Assembly: GCA_017619815.1 (NCBI GenBank)
Contig: JAFZRR010000036.1
Location: 1 to 20,216, forward strand
DNA length: 20,216 nucleotides
Source: Bacilli bacterium
Lineage (GTDB): Bacteria; Bacillota_I; Bacilli_A; RFN20; CAG-826
Reading direction: 5' to 3'
In this document: positions 12,658-20,001 of the stretch, in pieces
Layout: each line of letters begins with the position of its first letter
Position numbering within the stretch: the first letter of the stretch is position 1
The notes under the pieces: model-generated
Seen by the model: the letters and a program-made list of their open reading frames with translations, nothing else
Told to the model about the DNA's origin: nothing
Databases searched by the model: none
Position numbers and translations under genes: made by a program

Positions 12658-14412
12658 ATGCAGTGGTGGAATTTTAACGATAAGTCATTCGTAACATTAT
12701 TCATAATACTAGTATTATTAATCGTTTTAGCGAGTTTAATTATCGCTAGTTTTATCGCGGTTCATTATTCTTTCAAGGGTTACGAAAAGAAACTCGAACA
12801 AGAGAGTATTTCCACCAGAGTGTTCTCTATCGATATGAAGAATAACAGCGTTATCTATTTCAACCGCAGCGATATGAAGAATAAAAAAGAAATGGATATC
12901 GCTAGTTTCTATTTCCATTTCCACCAAAACGATACTGACAAAGTCAAACAATGGTTGCTCTCCATTATTGAAAATCCCAAAACCGCAGATCAATATTTAG
13001 AAGCGGACGTCGTTGTCAATCGTGGTAAATTAACATATTTCTCATTACTCAAACTCATCAAATATGATCCAAAGGTGAGAATCATCCACCTCGAAAGTCA
13101 TATTCTTAAATACATCACCCCAACTAACTATTCCTCTAAGAAAGGCGTTCTTTCTGGTGTTGTTAAAAGAGGCGTGATGAAGGAAACAGTGAGCAAGAAC
13201 AAATCCTTAAGAGGATTTACTTTCGCTATTCGTTTCTTCTATATCCGTCAAAAAGCCTTAAGCAATGAAAAGATTGAAAGATATATGATGATGACTTTGA
13301 AAAACGAAGTCTATCCATTTGCGTCTAGTAAACGTGAACCTCGTCAAATCTTAGATGAAAATGGTAGTGAAGTCATCTTATTTGATTTACACCAAGGCGG
13401 TCGTGATGAAGCGATGCAACTCGCCACATCAATTGCTCACTCCTTAAAGAAAAGCATCAGTGTCAATGGTTACGCAGATTCTGTGGACTTCGCTATCGGT
13501 GTTGTCGAAAACGCTCAATACTACCAAGACTTTGATATGATCGTTCAAAAGGCTCAAGAAGCTTGTATTACCGCTCAACAAAACGGACAAGACATCTTCA
13601 TCTATCAAAAGAGTCGTGGACCAATGAGCCAAGAACTCAACAAATTCAATCAAGAAGTTGATAGATTGCTCGATAACAATAACTTACGTTATTTATACCG
13701 CCCAATCGTCGATGCTTCACGCACAGGCACAGCGTTCGGTTATTTCGAATATGTCCGCGCTTATAACTCGCCATTCTCTTCGTTCGCAGAGATGAGTAAA
13801 TACGCCGCGAAAGTGGGTAAGAATAGAGAACTATTCGCGAATATCGCAAAGACTGTTATTCCAAAATTCGCCAGTGAAAAACCAAATCAAAGTTGTCGTT
13901 TATTCTTATCCGTTTCGATGATGGATATCGACCATATGGCGGAAATCCTTCCACAAATTCCTCAATCTAAAGAAGTGAATTTAGTTCTCGTTTTTGATGA
14001 ACACGAAGTTAATGAAAACGCCATGGAATTAGAACTTCTTAATTCCTCACTTAGTAAATTTAGAGATTTAGGATACGAAATAGCTTTGCTATTAAAAGAT
14101 AAATACTTATTGCTCGATCCATCAGTTTATGAAAACTTTGATTACTTTGTTGCCGGTGCGGCAATGATGGGTGAAATCAAAAAGAATAATCGTGTGAGAT
14201 TATCCATCCATACCTTAATCGAACAATTGCTCGTTTATAATCAACCAATTATTGCAACAGACTTAGAAGGTTGGCCAGCGATTGAATTAATTATCAAATC
14301 TGGCGTCCCAATCGTTTCTAGCGAAGCTATCAGTCCATCTAATGACATGCTCCTTCCTGTTGAAAGGAAGAAAGTCCTTAGATTACACACAATGTATGAA
14401 ACATTCCGTTAG
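12658..14412 (+). CDS. membrane protein with degenerate GGDEF and EAL domains
   Basis: 584 residues: one N-terminal membrane helix (about 10-36), a PAS-like region (about 50-155), a GGDEF-like domain (about 185-320) and an EAL-like domain (about 325-584). In the GGDEF-like part the signature position reads NGSEV (235-239), and the downstream AIGVVENAQYYQDFDMIVQKA and EACITAQQNGQDIFIY keep the fold. In the EAL-like part the EAL position is EYV (364-366); LSVSMMD (418-424) replaces the Asn of LSVNLS; LVLVFDE (442-448) loses the first catalytic Glu; LLLKDK (477-482) replaces DDFG; and IATDLEG (532-538) replaces AEGVET. Neither synthesis nor hydrolysis of c-di-GMP is expected. It may be a receptor, an adaptor or a structural relic. 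It is 11 bp upstream of proS in one operon. Confidence 0.75.
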   Translation: MQWWNFNDKSFVTLFIILVLLIVLASLIIASFIAVHYSFKGYEKKLEQESISTRVFSIDMKNNSVIYFNRSDMKNKKEMDIASFYFHFHQNDTDKVKQWLLSIIENPKTADQYLEADVVVNRGKLTYFSLLKLIKYDPKVRIIHLESHILKYITPTNYSSKKGVLSGVVKRGVMKETVSKNKSLRGFTFAIRFFYIRQKALSNEKIERYMMMTLKNEVYPFASSKREPRQILDENGSEVILFDLHQGGRDEAMQLATSIAHSLKKSISVNGYADSVDFAIGVVENAQYYQDFDMIVQKAQEACITAQQNGQDIFIYQKSRGPMSQELNKFNQEVDRLLDNNNLRYLYRPIVDASRTGTAFGYFEYVRAYNSPFSSFAEMSKYAAKVGKNRELFANIAKTVIPKFASEKPNQSCRLFLSVSMMDIDHMAEILPQIPQSKEVNLVLVFDEHEVNENAMELELLNSSLSKFRDLGYEIALLLKDKYLLLDPSVYENFDYFVAGAAMMGEIKKNNRVRLSIHTLIEQLLVYNQPIIATDLEGWPAIELIIKSGVPIVSSEAISPSNDMLLPVERKKVLRLHTMYETFR

Positions 14413-14423
14413 GAGAAATATAT

Positions 14424-15863
14424 ATGGAAAACAAACAACAAATTAAAAACCAAGCCATTACTAGACAAGAAGATGACTTCGCTCAGTGGTACACTGACGT
14501 TGTCAAAAAAGCCGAATTAATGGATTATTCATCCGTTAAAGGTTTTATCATCTATCGTCCATATAGTTATGCGATTTGGGAAGAGATTCAAAACTATCTC
14601 AATAAGAGATTTAAAGAAACCGGTCATGAAAATGTTTATATGCCAACAGTTATCCCAACTTCTTTATTACAAAAAGAAAAGGATCACGTTGAAGGATTTG
14701 CTCCTGAATGCTTAGTGGCTAATATCGGTGGTGGACAAGAACTCGATGATCCACTCATCATCACTCCAACAAGTGAAACATTATTCTGTGAACACTATCA
14801 AAAAATCATTAAGAGCTATAGAGATTTACCAAAACTCTATAACCAATGGAGAAGTGTCGTGAGATGGGAAAAGACCACCCGTCCATTCCTTAGAGGTGCG
14901 GAATTCTTATGGCAAGAAGGTCATACCATGCACGAAAGCGAAGAAGAAGCTCGTACTGAAACATTAAAGATGCTTGAAATCTACGATGATTTAGGTAGAG
15001 ATATCTTAGCTATTCCTTTCTCAAAAGGAAGAAAGACTGAAAGAGAGAAATTCGCCGGTGCTTTAGAAACATATTCTATCGAAGCTTTAATGCCAGATGG
15101 CAAGGCTTTGCAAAGCGGTACTTCTCACTATTTCGGACAAGGATTCTCCAAAGCCTTTGAAATTCAATTCCAAGGTAGAGATGGAAAACTTGAAAATCCA
15201 TATCAAACATCTTGGGGTGTTTCCACAAGATTATTAGGCGCAATTATCATGGTTCATGGCGATGATAACGGTTTAGTTTTACCTCCATATGTCGCTCCTA
15301 TCCAAGCTGTGGTTATTCCTGTTGCGCAACAAAAACCAGGAGTCATTCCTGCCGCTAGAGAATTAGAAGCTCTTCTAAAAGAAGCTGGTATCAGAGTGAA
15401 ACTCGATGAGTCAGATAAAACACCTGGTTGGAAGTTCTCTGAATATGAAATGAAAGGTGTCCCAATCCGTGTCGAAATTGGTCCAAGAGATATCGAAAAT
15501 GGTGTCGTTACTTTAGCCAAGAGAAATACTGGTGAAAAGATCACTGTCAAGAAAGAAGAAATGGTGGAAACAGTAAAGAACTTAATTCCTGAAATCCATA
15601 AGGAAATGTATGAAAAAGCATACAAGTATTTACTTGAACACACCACAGAAGTTCATAATTTAGACGAACTCAATAAAGCCCTTGAAAAAGGTGGCTACGC
15701 AAAGATGATGTGGTGTGGAGAAGAAGCTTGCGAACTCAAAGTCAAAGAGCTTACTACAGCCACCGCAAGATGCATGCCATTTAATCAAATGGCGATTGGT
15801 GATACTTGCCCTATCTGTGGCAAAAAAGCCAAAAAAGTTGTCCTCTTTGCAAAAGCATATTAA
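14424..15863 (+). CDS. proS: prolyl-tRNA synthetase, archaeal/eukaryotic-type (ProS type 3)
   Basis: Class II synthetase that charges tRNA-Pro. At 479 residues without an editing insertion it is the short archaeal/eukaryotic-type form found in Mollicutes, Borrelia and Thermus, not the roughly 570-residue bacterial type. Motifs: TPTSE (114-118), motif 2 RWEKTTRPFLRGAEFLWQEG (147-166), motif 3 around GVSTRLLGAIIMVHGDDNG, and a C-terminal zinc-like set at Cys431, Cys436, Cys462 and Cys465 (CGEEAC and CPIC), ending in the family-typical aromatic Tyr479. An AGGAG lies between the upstream stop and ATG. No T-box leader is visible. Co-transcribed with the degenerate GGDEF/EAL gene. Confidence 0.96.
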   Translation: MENKQQIKNQAITRQEDDFAQWYTDVVKKAELMDYSSVKGFIIYRPYSYAIWEEIQNYLNKRFKETGHENVYMPTVIPTSLLQKEKDHVEGFAPECLVANIGGGQELDDPLIITPTSETLFCEHYQKIIKSYRDLPKLYNQWRSVVRWEKTTRPFLRGAEFLWQEGHTMHESEEEARTETLKMLEIYDDLGRDILAIPFSKGRKTEREKFAGALETYSIEALMPDGKALQSGTSHYFGQGFSKAFEIQFQGRDGKLENPYQTSWGVSTRLLGAIIMVHGDDNGLVLPPYVAPIQAVVIPVAQQKPGVIPAARELEALLKEAGIRVKLDESDKTPGWKFSEYEMKGVPIRVEIGPRDIENGVVTLAKRNTGEKITVKKEEMVETVKNLIPEIHKEMYEKAYKYLLEHTTEVHNLDELNKALEKGGYAKMMWCGEEACELKVKELTTATARCMPFNQMAIGDTCPICGKKAKKVVLFAKAY

Positions 15864-15879
15864 AAATTATTTAATTTTA

Positions 15880-15909
15880 AACGCTCGTTATGTTAATATA
15901 GTGAGCGTT
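15880..15909. repeat. inverted repeat around the tRNA-Ser(GCT) promoter
   Basis: AACGCTC (15880-15886) and GAGCGTT (15903-15909) are exact inverted copies 16 bp apart. They enclose TGTTAATAT (15891-15899). No T-run follows, so this is not a standard terminator for proS. It could be an operator, or a hairpin in proS read-through RNA that marks the tRNA 5' end. Confidence 0.6.
15891..15899 (+). promoter_or_regulatory. extended -10 promoter of tRNA-Ser(GCT)
   Basis: TGTTAATAT, the same element as at def, with TTAATT 17 bp upstream (15871-15876). The predicted start is near 15906, about 9 nt before the tRNA. Confidence 0.6.
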
Positions 15910-15914
15910 CACCT

Positions 15915-16005
15915 GGAGTAGTACCCAAGTTGGTGAAGGGGCTTCCCTGCTAAGGAAGTAGATCGGGTAACTGGTGCGAGAGTTCGAGTCTCTCCTACTC
16001 CGCCA
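15915..16005 (+). tRNA. tRNA-Ser(GCT)
   Basis: 91 nt with encoded CCA. Acceptor arms GGAGTAG and CTACTCC pair fully, with G as discriminator. The anticodon stem CTTCC/GGAAG closes the loop CTGCTAA with anticodon GCT, reading AGC/AGU. A long variable arm (TAGATCGGGTAACTGGTGCG region) marks class II serine tRNA, and the T-loop AGTTCGAGTCT fits. Confidence 0.96.
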
Positions 16006-16017
16006 TTAGATAAAAAT

Positions 16018-16049
16018 GCACGCTCACAATATGTGGACGTGCTTTTTTT
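16018..16049 (+). terminator. terminator after tRNA-Ser(GCT)
   Basis: GCACGCTCAC (16018-16027) faces GTGGACGTGC (16033-16042) with two internal mismatches and the loop AATAT, then seven T. It separates the tRNA from the leucine-rich-repeat gene. Confidence 0.85.
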
Positions 16050-16085
16050 ATCGATGAAAATAAACAAATATATTTATTTATGTTT

Positions 16086-16091
16086 TATAAT
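16086..16091 (+). promoter_or_regulatory. candidate -10 box of the leucine-rich-repeat lipoprotein gene
   Basis: TATAAT lies 40 bp before the ATG at 16132. The surrounding DNA is so AT-rich that no -35 stands out. The leader of about 34 nt holds GGAGGG (16120-16125), 6 nt before ATG. Confidence 0.45.
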
Positions 16092-16131
16092 ATTAATGAA
16101 GATTTATTCGTTTTTATATGGAGGGCGCATT

Positions 16132-18123
16132 ATGAAAATGAGCAAACTTTTATTCGTGGGACTCACTAGTTTTTGTCTCATGATTTCCGGCTGCAAAAAC
16201 ACCGAAAAACCTCATGAACATAGGTGGGGAGAAGCCACTTATACTTGGTCCACTGATTATTCAACTTGTAAAGCTGAAAGGGTGTGCTTAGATGACGCTA
16301 CTCATAAAGAGAGTGAAACCGCAACTTCAACATACGAAGTTATTAATCCAGCTCAATGTGAAATTGATGGAACTGGAAGATATACCGCTTCTTTTAGAAA
16401 CACAGTGTTTGTAACACAAACTCATGATAAAAGATTAGCCGCTATTGGACACAATTGGGGAACTCCAACCTATACTTGGTCAAATGACTATTCAACCTGT
16501 ACCGCGGAAAGAATTTGTCAAAATGACAATACCCATATTGAAAGAGAAACTGTTAATTCTGTTTTTTCAGTTGTAGCACCAGCGTCATATGAAGCGAGTG
16601 GTGAAGGTTTATTTACCGCAACATTCGTTAATCCAAATTTCGCAGTTCAAACACAAACTACAAGTATTGCTATATTAGATGACTTAATTTTCACACCGAA
16701 AAATAGTGGTACAGAATATTCTGTAAAAATGAAAGAAAATATTACTGTGGACACAATTGTCATTCCAAATACATATAATTCATTACCTGTTACCGCGATT
16801 GATAATGAGGGTTTTGCTGGTAATACCCACAATGTGAAAAAAGTTGTTATTCCTTCAAGTATTACCACCCTTGATTTCTATACCTTTAATAACAATCCTT
16901 ATATTGAAGAAATTGATGGTTTGCCAACACTGTATCTAGATATGTTTATGGATAATCCATCACTTAAAAAACTAGTTTTTGCAAATACATTTACATCAAT
17001 GTCTAGTAACTTAAAATCTAGTTATGTTGAAGAAGTCGTTTTCCCAGGTCTTGTCAATATACCAAATTATGCATTTCAAGATTGCCTATATCTTAAGCAC
17101 CTTACCTTTGGTAAAAATCTTAACTCTATCGGTAGATTTGCCTTCCTTAATACTCCAAACTTAGAAAGTGTTATCGTTGATTCTGAATGCACGAAGTTTT
17201 TCTCTGATAACGGTATTCTTTATTATTCTGATGGAACTGATCAAATTCTTGAAGTATTCCCTGCTTCTGCTCAAATTCAAAGCTATACATTAGTAACCGG
17301 AACCACCAAAATCGAAGCCGAGGCTTTCTATGGTACGAAATATCTTGAAGAAGTTACACTTAACAACGAATTTGTCAGGTTTGGTAGCAGCGATGAATTC
17401 TATTATGCAGAATCTATTAAAAGAGTGGTAATTACCAACTCCAGCATCAACCTTGCTGGTGAAAGAATTTTCACTAACTGCCCAAATCTTGAGGAAGTAG
17501 TATTCCCTCAAAACTCTAATTATATTTGTCAAAATGGTCTAATCTTGTCCGCTAATAAGGCCACACTTTATTATGTCCTTGGTGGATATACAGGCGTAGT
17601 TACTATCCCAAAAGAAGTTGGAACCATTAAAATGAATTATGCTTATCGAAATGTTAAATGTTCCGCTTTCGAAGTTGAATCCGGAAGTAGTTGGTTATGC
17701 GCAGAAGACGGAATTCTCATGAACCAAGCAAAAACACAAATTTATAGATATCCATGTAAATCTAATGAAACTGTTATCACCAAGAATTCTTTTGCGAGCA
17801 CAGTTACAACTATTGGCCAATATGCAGTATCTGGCCTAAACCACGTAACTGAAATAGATTTATCTGGTTCAAGTGTTAGCTCTTGCTTGTTTGGAGCATT
17901 TTCCCTTAATAGTGCTCTTACAAAAGTAACATATCCAAGCACTTTGACTCAGATAGGAGCTTACCAATTCTCCGAATGTGCAAATGTTACAGATATAGAA
18001 TTTAAAATGACTAAACAAGACTTTTTAGATAATGTTACACGTGAGAGCAATTGGCTATCAAGAACCCCAAGTAGCATAAATGCTATTTTCACTGATGTAA
18101 CAGTGGAAATTCACACTTTATAA
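16132..18123 (+). CDS. BspA-like leucine-rich-repeat surface lipoprotein with two N-terminal 77-residue repeats
   Basis: 663 residues. The signal peptide MKMSKLLFVGLTSFCLMISGC gives Cys21 as the lipid anchor. Two tandem domains follow (about 30-106 and 107-183), each with WG-TYTW-DYSTC-AER-C and a later YTASF or FTATF strand. They are the HxWGxxxYTW type common in gut Bacillota surface proteins. From about 190 to 650 lie LRR_5 repeats of the Treponema/BspA type, for example NVKKVVIPSSITTLDFYTF, VEEVVFPGLVNIPNYAFQ and YLKHLTFGKNLNSIGRFAF. Such proteins bind host or microbial surfaces. No LPXTG or other C-terminal anchor is seen. The frame is open upstream to 16033, but the GGAGGG and signal peptide fix the start. 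Confidence 0.9.
   Translation: MKMSKLLFVGLTSFCLMISGCKNTEKPHEHRWGEATYTWSTDYSTCKAERVCLDDATHKESETATSTYEVINPAQCEIDGTGRYTASFRNTVFVTQTHDKRLAAIGHNWGTPTYTWSNDYSTCTAERICQNDNTHIERETVNSVFSVVAPASYEASGEGLFTATFVNPNFAVQTQTTSIAILDDLIFTPKNSGTEYSVKMKENITVDTIVIPNTYNSLPVTAIDNEGFAGNTHNVKKVVIPSSITTLDFYTFNNNPYIEEIDGLPTLYLDMFMDNPSLKKLVFANTFTSMSSNLKSSYVEEVVFPGLVNIPNYAFQDCLYLKHLTFGKNLNSIGRFAFLNTPNLESVIVDSECTKFFSDNGILYYSDGTDQILEVFPASAQIQSYTLVTGTTKIEAEAFYGTKYLEEVTLNNEFVRFGSSDEFYYAESIKRVVITNSSINLAGERIFTNCPNLEEVVFPQNSNYICQNGLILSANKATLYYVLGGYTGVVTIPKEVGTIKMNYAYRNVKCSAFEVESGSSWLCAEDGILMNQAKTQIYRYPCKSNETVITKNSFASTVTTIGQYAVSGLNHVTEIDLSGSSVSSCLFGAFSLNSALTKVTYPSTLTQIGAYQFSECANVTDIEFKMTKQDFLDNVTRESNWLSRTPSSINAIFTDVTVEIHTL
16219..16680 (+). 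repeat. coding tandem repeat, two 231-bp units
   Basis: The units 16219-16449 and 16450-16680 encode the two 77-residue domains. Shared blocks are ATYTWSTDYSTC versus PTYTWSNDYSTC, AERVC versus AERIC, and RYTASF versus LFTATF. Protein similarity is clear, but DNA identity is partial, so the duplication is not recent. Confidence 0.75.
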
Positions 18124-18140
18124 ATCATCCAACAATCAAA

Positions 18141-18168
18141 AACAGTCAGCGGTTGCCGACTGTTTTTT
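18141..18168. terminator. bidirectional terminator between the two surface lipoprotein genes
   Basis: AACAGTC (18141-18147) pairs with GACTGTT (18158-18164); an inner GC/GC pair and a GGTT loop follow after one A-C mismatch. Seven T follow on the plus strand, and the last of them belong to the TAA stop (18170-18168) of the minus-strand gene. The reverse strand also has TTTTTG after the stem. Confidence 0.87.
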
Positions 18169-19934
18169 TATGATAATGTGACTGATGTTTTATTTTGCGT
18201 CCAAGAGAATAATTCAGCGTCATCACATGATAATGTATAGGTATTATTTAGAACCAGTTCATTGGAATAAATAATGAAATTCTCATAAATAGAAATGTTT
18301 TCCATTGTTTTATCCATATTTTCACCAGTTACTTTGTAAATACCTGGATTTAGTTTTGGAAGTTTTTCACCCATATTACGTCTATGTCCACCTGGATTAG
18401 AAACGCCACTTCCGAACACTGCGTATTGGAAATGATAGACTCCGTTTCCGATTACTGGAACTCTTTCCACGCTATTGAAGGCGATGAATGTACCACCGGC
18501 GATTTTTGCAGTGAGATTGCAATCAAGTGCGGTGGATAATCTATTCGCTGATCCTGGAGAACCACGAGAAACGACAAATCCACCGGTCATTTCAAATGTA
18601 CCATTGCTATCGATACCATCGGTATCGCCTCTTATGACCGCGACATCTAAGAAACCACCAGAAACTTTGACGCTTGGAGTTTCTCCTGCAATCTTTTTCG
18701 GAGCGTTGACTCCGTCATCGCTTCCATAAATACATGTGGATCCACCAGAGATATCAATATGTGTGGCTTCGATACCTTCTTTAGCGCCAGCGATATCAAT
18801 AGTGCCGTCAGTAATATTTAAAGTATTATCAGCGTGAATACCATCATCACCAGAACCGATGCCGATAGTGCCACCTGAAATGTTAACTATTCCTAAACCA
18901 GTTTCACTATTCTTTAAGGCTTTGCCATAGTTAGCATGGATAGCATCATCGGTGGTTTTCATTGTGATAGTGCCTGCGGAAATATCAATCTGATTATCGG
19001 ATTTAAAACCTTTAGCACTTTCCTCATTGATATAATTGGTAGAATATTTCGCATATTCGCCTGTTTTAGCGGTGATTTTAGTTGGTAAAGAATCTTCGTT
19101 GTCCTCGTTAACAACAACGTTATATGCGGCGTCAATGGCGTCAAAAGCGGCATCTACGAGTAATGTACCACCGGAAACCGTGATACTTCCTTTTTGTTTT
19201 AAAGAAGATGAGATATCGGAGTTATCAGTTTTTAATCCATCTCCCTTTTTGCTAATTGCAATAATATTACCGGAAACAATAGTTATACTATCTTTACCCT
19301 TTAAAGCATTGTTTATCGCGGTGACATATAAGTTTTCTTTTTGTATTTTTAAATCTTTAGTGGTGTGAACACCGTTGTTATAGTTACCACGAACAACAAG
19401 AGTTCCTTCACCTTTGAGTTTTAGATCGCATTTTGCACTGATGGCGCCTTCGCCATATGTTCCATCATCACTTGCCGCAGCATTCTTTTCGCTTCTCGCA
19501 TCTTCGATGAGGTTTGTAGTTCCTTCTTTAGCGCTGATATCAAGTTCATCCGCTTGAACGACTTTGATTGGGGAATCAGTGGAGCAAGTTATAGAAGCAT
19601 TATTTAACTTAATTGTTACTTCCGCATCGCTAGGAGCGTTAACGATAATTTGTCCTTCTTCTAAAAGACCTTTCGCGGTAAATGTTCCTGCGGAATTAAT
19701 CGTATATACATTTCCGGAGTTAGTGAAAGTGGCTTCACCATCTGCTTTGAGTTCAAAAGCTTTGGTGATATTAACTTCTGGTTCTTCAGGAGTTTCTTCA
19801 ACAACGATTTCGTGGTGAGTTCCACCTAAACTAATAAATCCACTAGGAATTAAGTCAAAAGGAGCTTTTTGACAGCCCACCAATGAAGTAAGCGCTAAAG
19901 CGGATAATGGCATTAATAATATCGATTTCTTCAT
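18168..19934 (-). CDS. Cthe_2159-like carbohydrate-binding beta-helix lipoprotein
   Basis: 588 residues. The signal peptide has lipobox LVGC with Cys21. After an acidic linker (VVEETPEEPEVN) comes a right-handed beta-helix-like domain built of short turns such as ISGGTIGIGSGDDGIHAD, LNITDGTIDIAGAKEGIEAT and ISGGSTCIYGSDDGVNAP. The repeated DDGIHA/DDGVNA turns are the hallmark of the carbohydrate-binding Cthe_2159 family (pectate-lyase-like fold that binds acidic or cellulosic polysaccharides). A glycan-binding surface role follows by family. The ribosome-binding site is weak (AAGAGAAAG). It is convergent with the leucine-rich-repeat lipoprotein, and both are surface proteins. The start is supported by the signal peptide. 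Confidence 0.88.
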   Translation of the reverse strand: MKKSILLMPLSALALTSLVGCQKAPFDLIPSGFISLGGTHHEIVVEETPEEPEVNITKAFELKADGEATFTNSGNVYTINSAGTFTAKGLLEEGQIIVNAPSDAEVTIKLNNASITCSTDSPIKVVQADELDISAKEGTTNLIEDARSEKNAAASDDGTYGEGAISAKCDLKLKGEGTLVVRGNYNNGVHTTKDLKIQKENLYVTAINNALKGKDSITIVSGNIIAISKKGDGLKTDNSDISSSLKQKGSITVSGGTLLVDAAFDAIDAAYNVVVNEDNEDSLPTKITAKTGEYAKYSTNYINEESAKGFKSDNQIDISAGTITMKTTDDAIHANYGKALKNSETGLGIVNISGGTIGIGSGDDGIHADNTLNITDGTIDIAGAKEGIEATHIDISGGSTCIYGSDDGVNAPKKIAGETPSVKVSGGFLDVAVIRGDTDGIDSNGTFEMTGGFVVSRGSPGSANRLSTALDCNLTAKIAGGTFIAFNSVERVPVIGNGVYHFQYAVFGSGVSNPGGHRRNMGEKLPKLNPGIYKVTGENMDKTMENISIYENFIIYSNELVLNNTYTLSCDDAELFSWTQNKTSVTLS

Positions 19935-19951
19935 AACTTTCTCTTCTTATT

Positions 19952-19979
19952 ATTCTACAAATATTTGTTATATAAACAA
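19952..19979 (-). promoter_or_regulatory. candidate promoter of the beta-helix lipoprotein gene
   Basis: On the minus strand TTGTTT (19979-19974), 16 bp and TAGAAT (19957-19952). The start would be near 19945, about 11 nt before ATG. Confidence 0.45.
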
Positions 19980-19989
19980 AAACAAATTG

Positions 19990-19995
19990 TATAAT
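19990..19995 (+). promoter_or_regulatory. -10 box of the right-edge gene, leaderless arrangement
   Basis: TATAAT sits 6 bp before ATG 20002, so transcription should start at or within a base or two of the start codon. TTGTTA (19965-19970) is a possible -35 with a long 19-bp spacer. Confidence 0.6.
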
Positions 19996-20001
19996 TAACG
20001 T

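Noticed and set aside
16033..16131. N-terminal extension of the leucine-rich-repeat lipoprotein
   Set aside because: It begins inside the tRNA terminator and would hide the lipoprotein signal peptide; GGAGGG precedes ATG 16132.
16219..16680. CRISPR-like or insertion-element repeat
   Set aside because: The repeat is in frame, diverged at DNA level and encodes a known surface-domain type.
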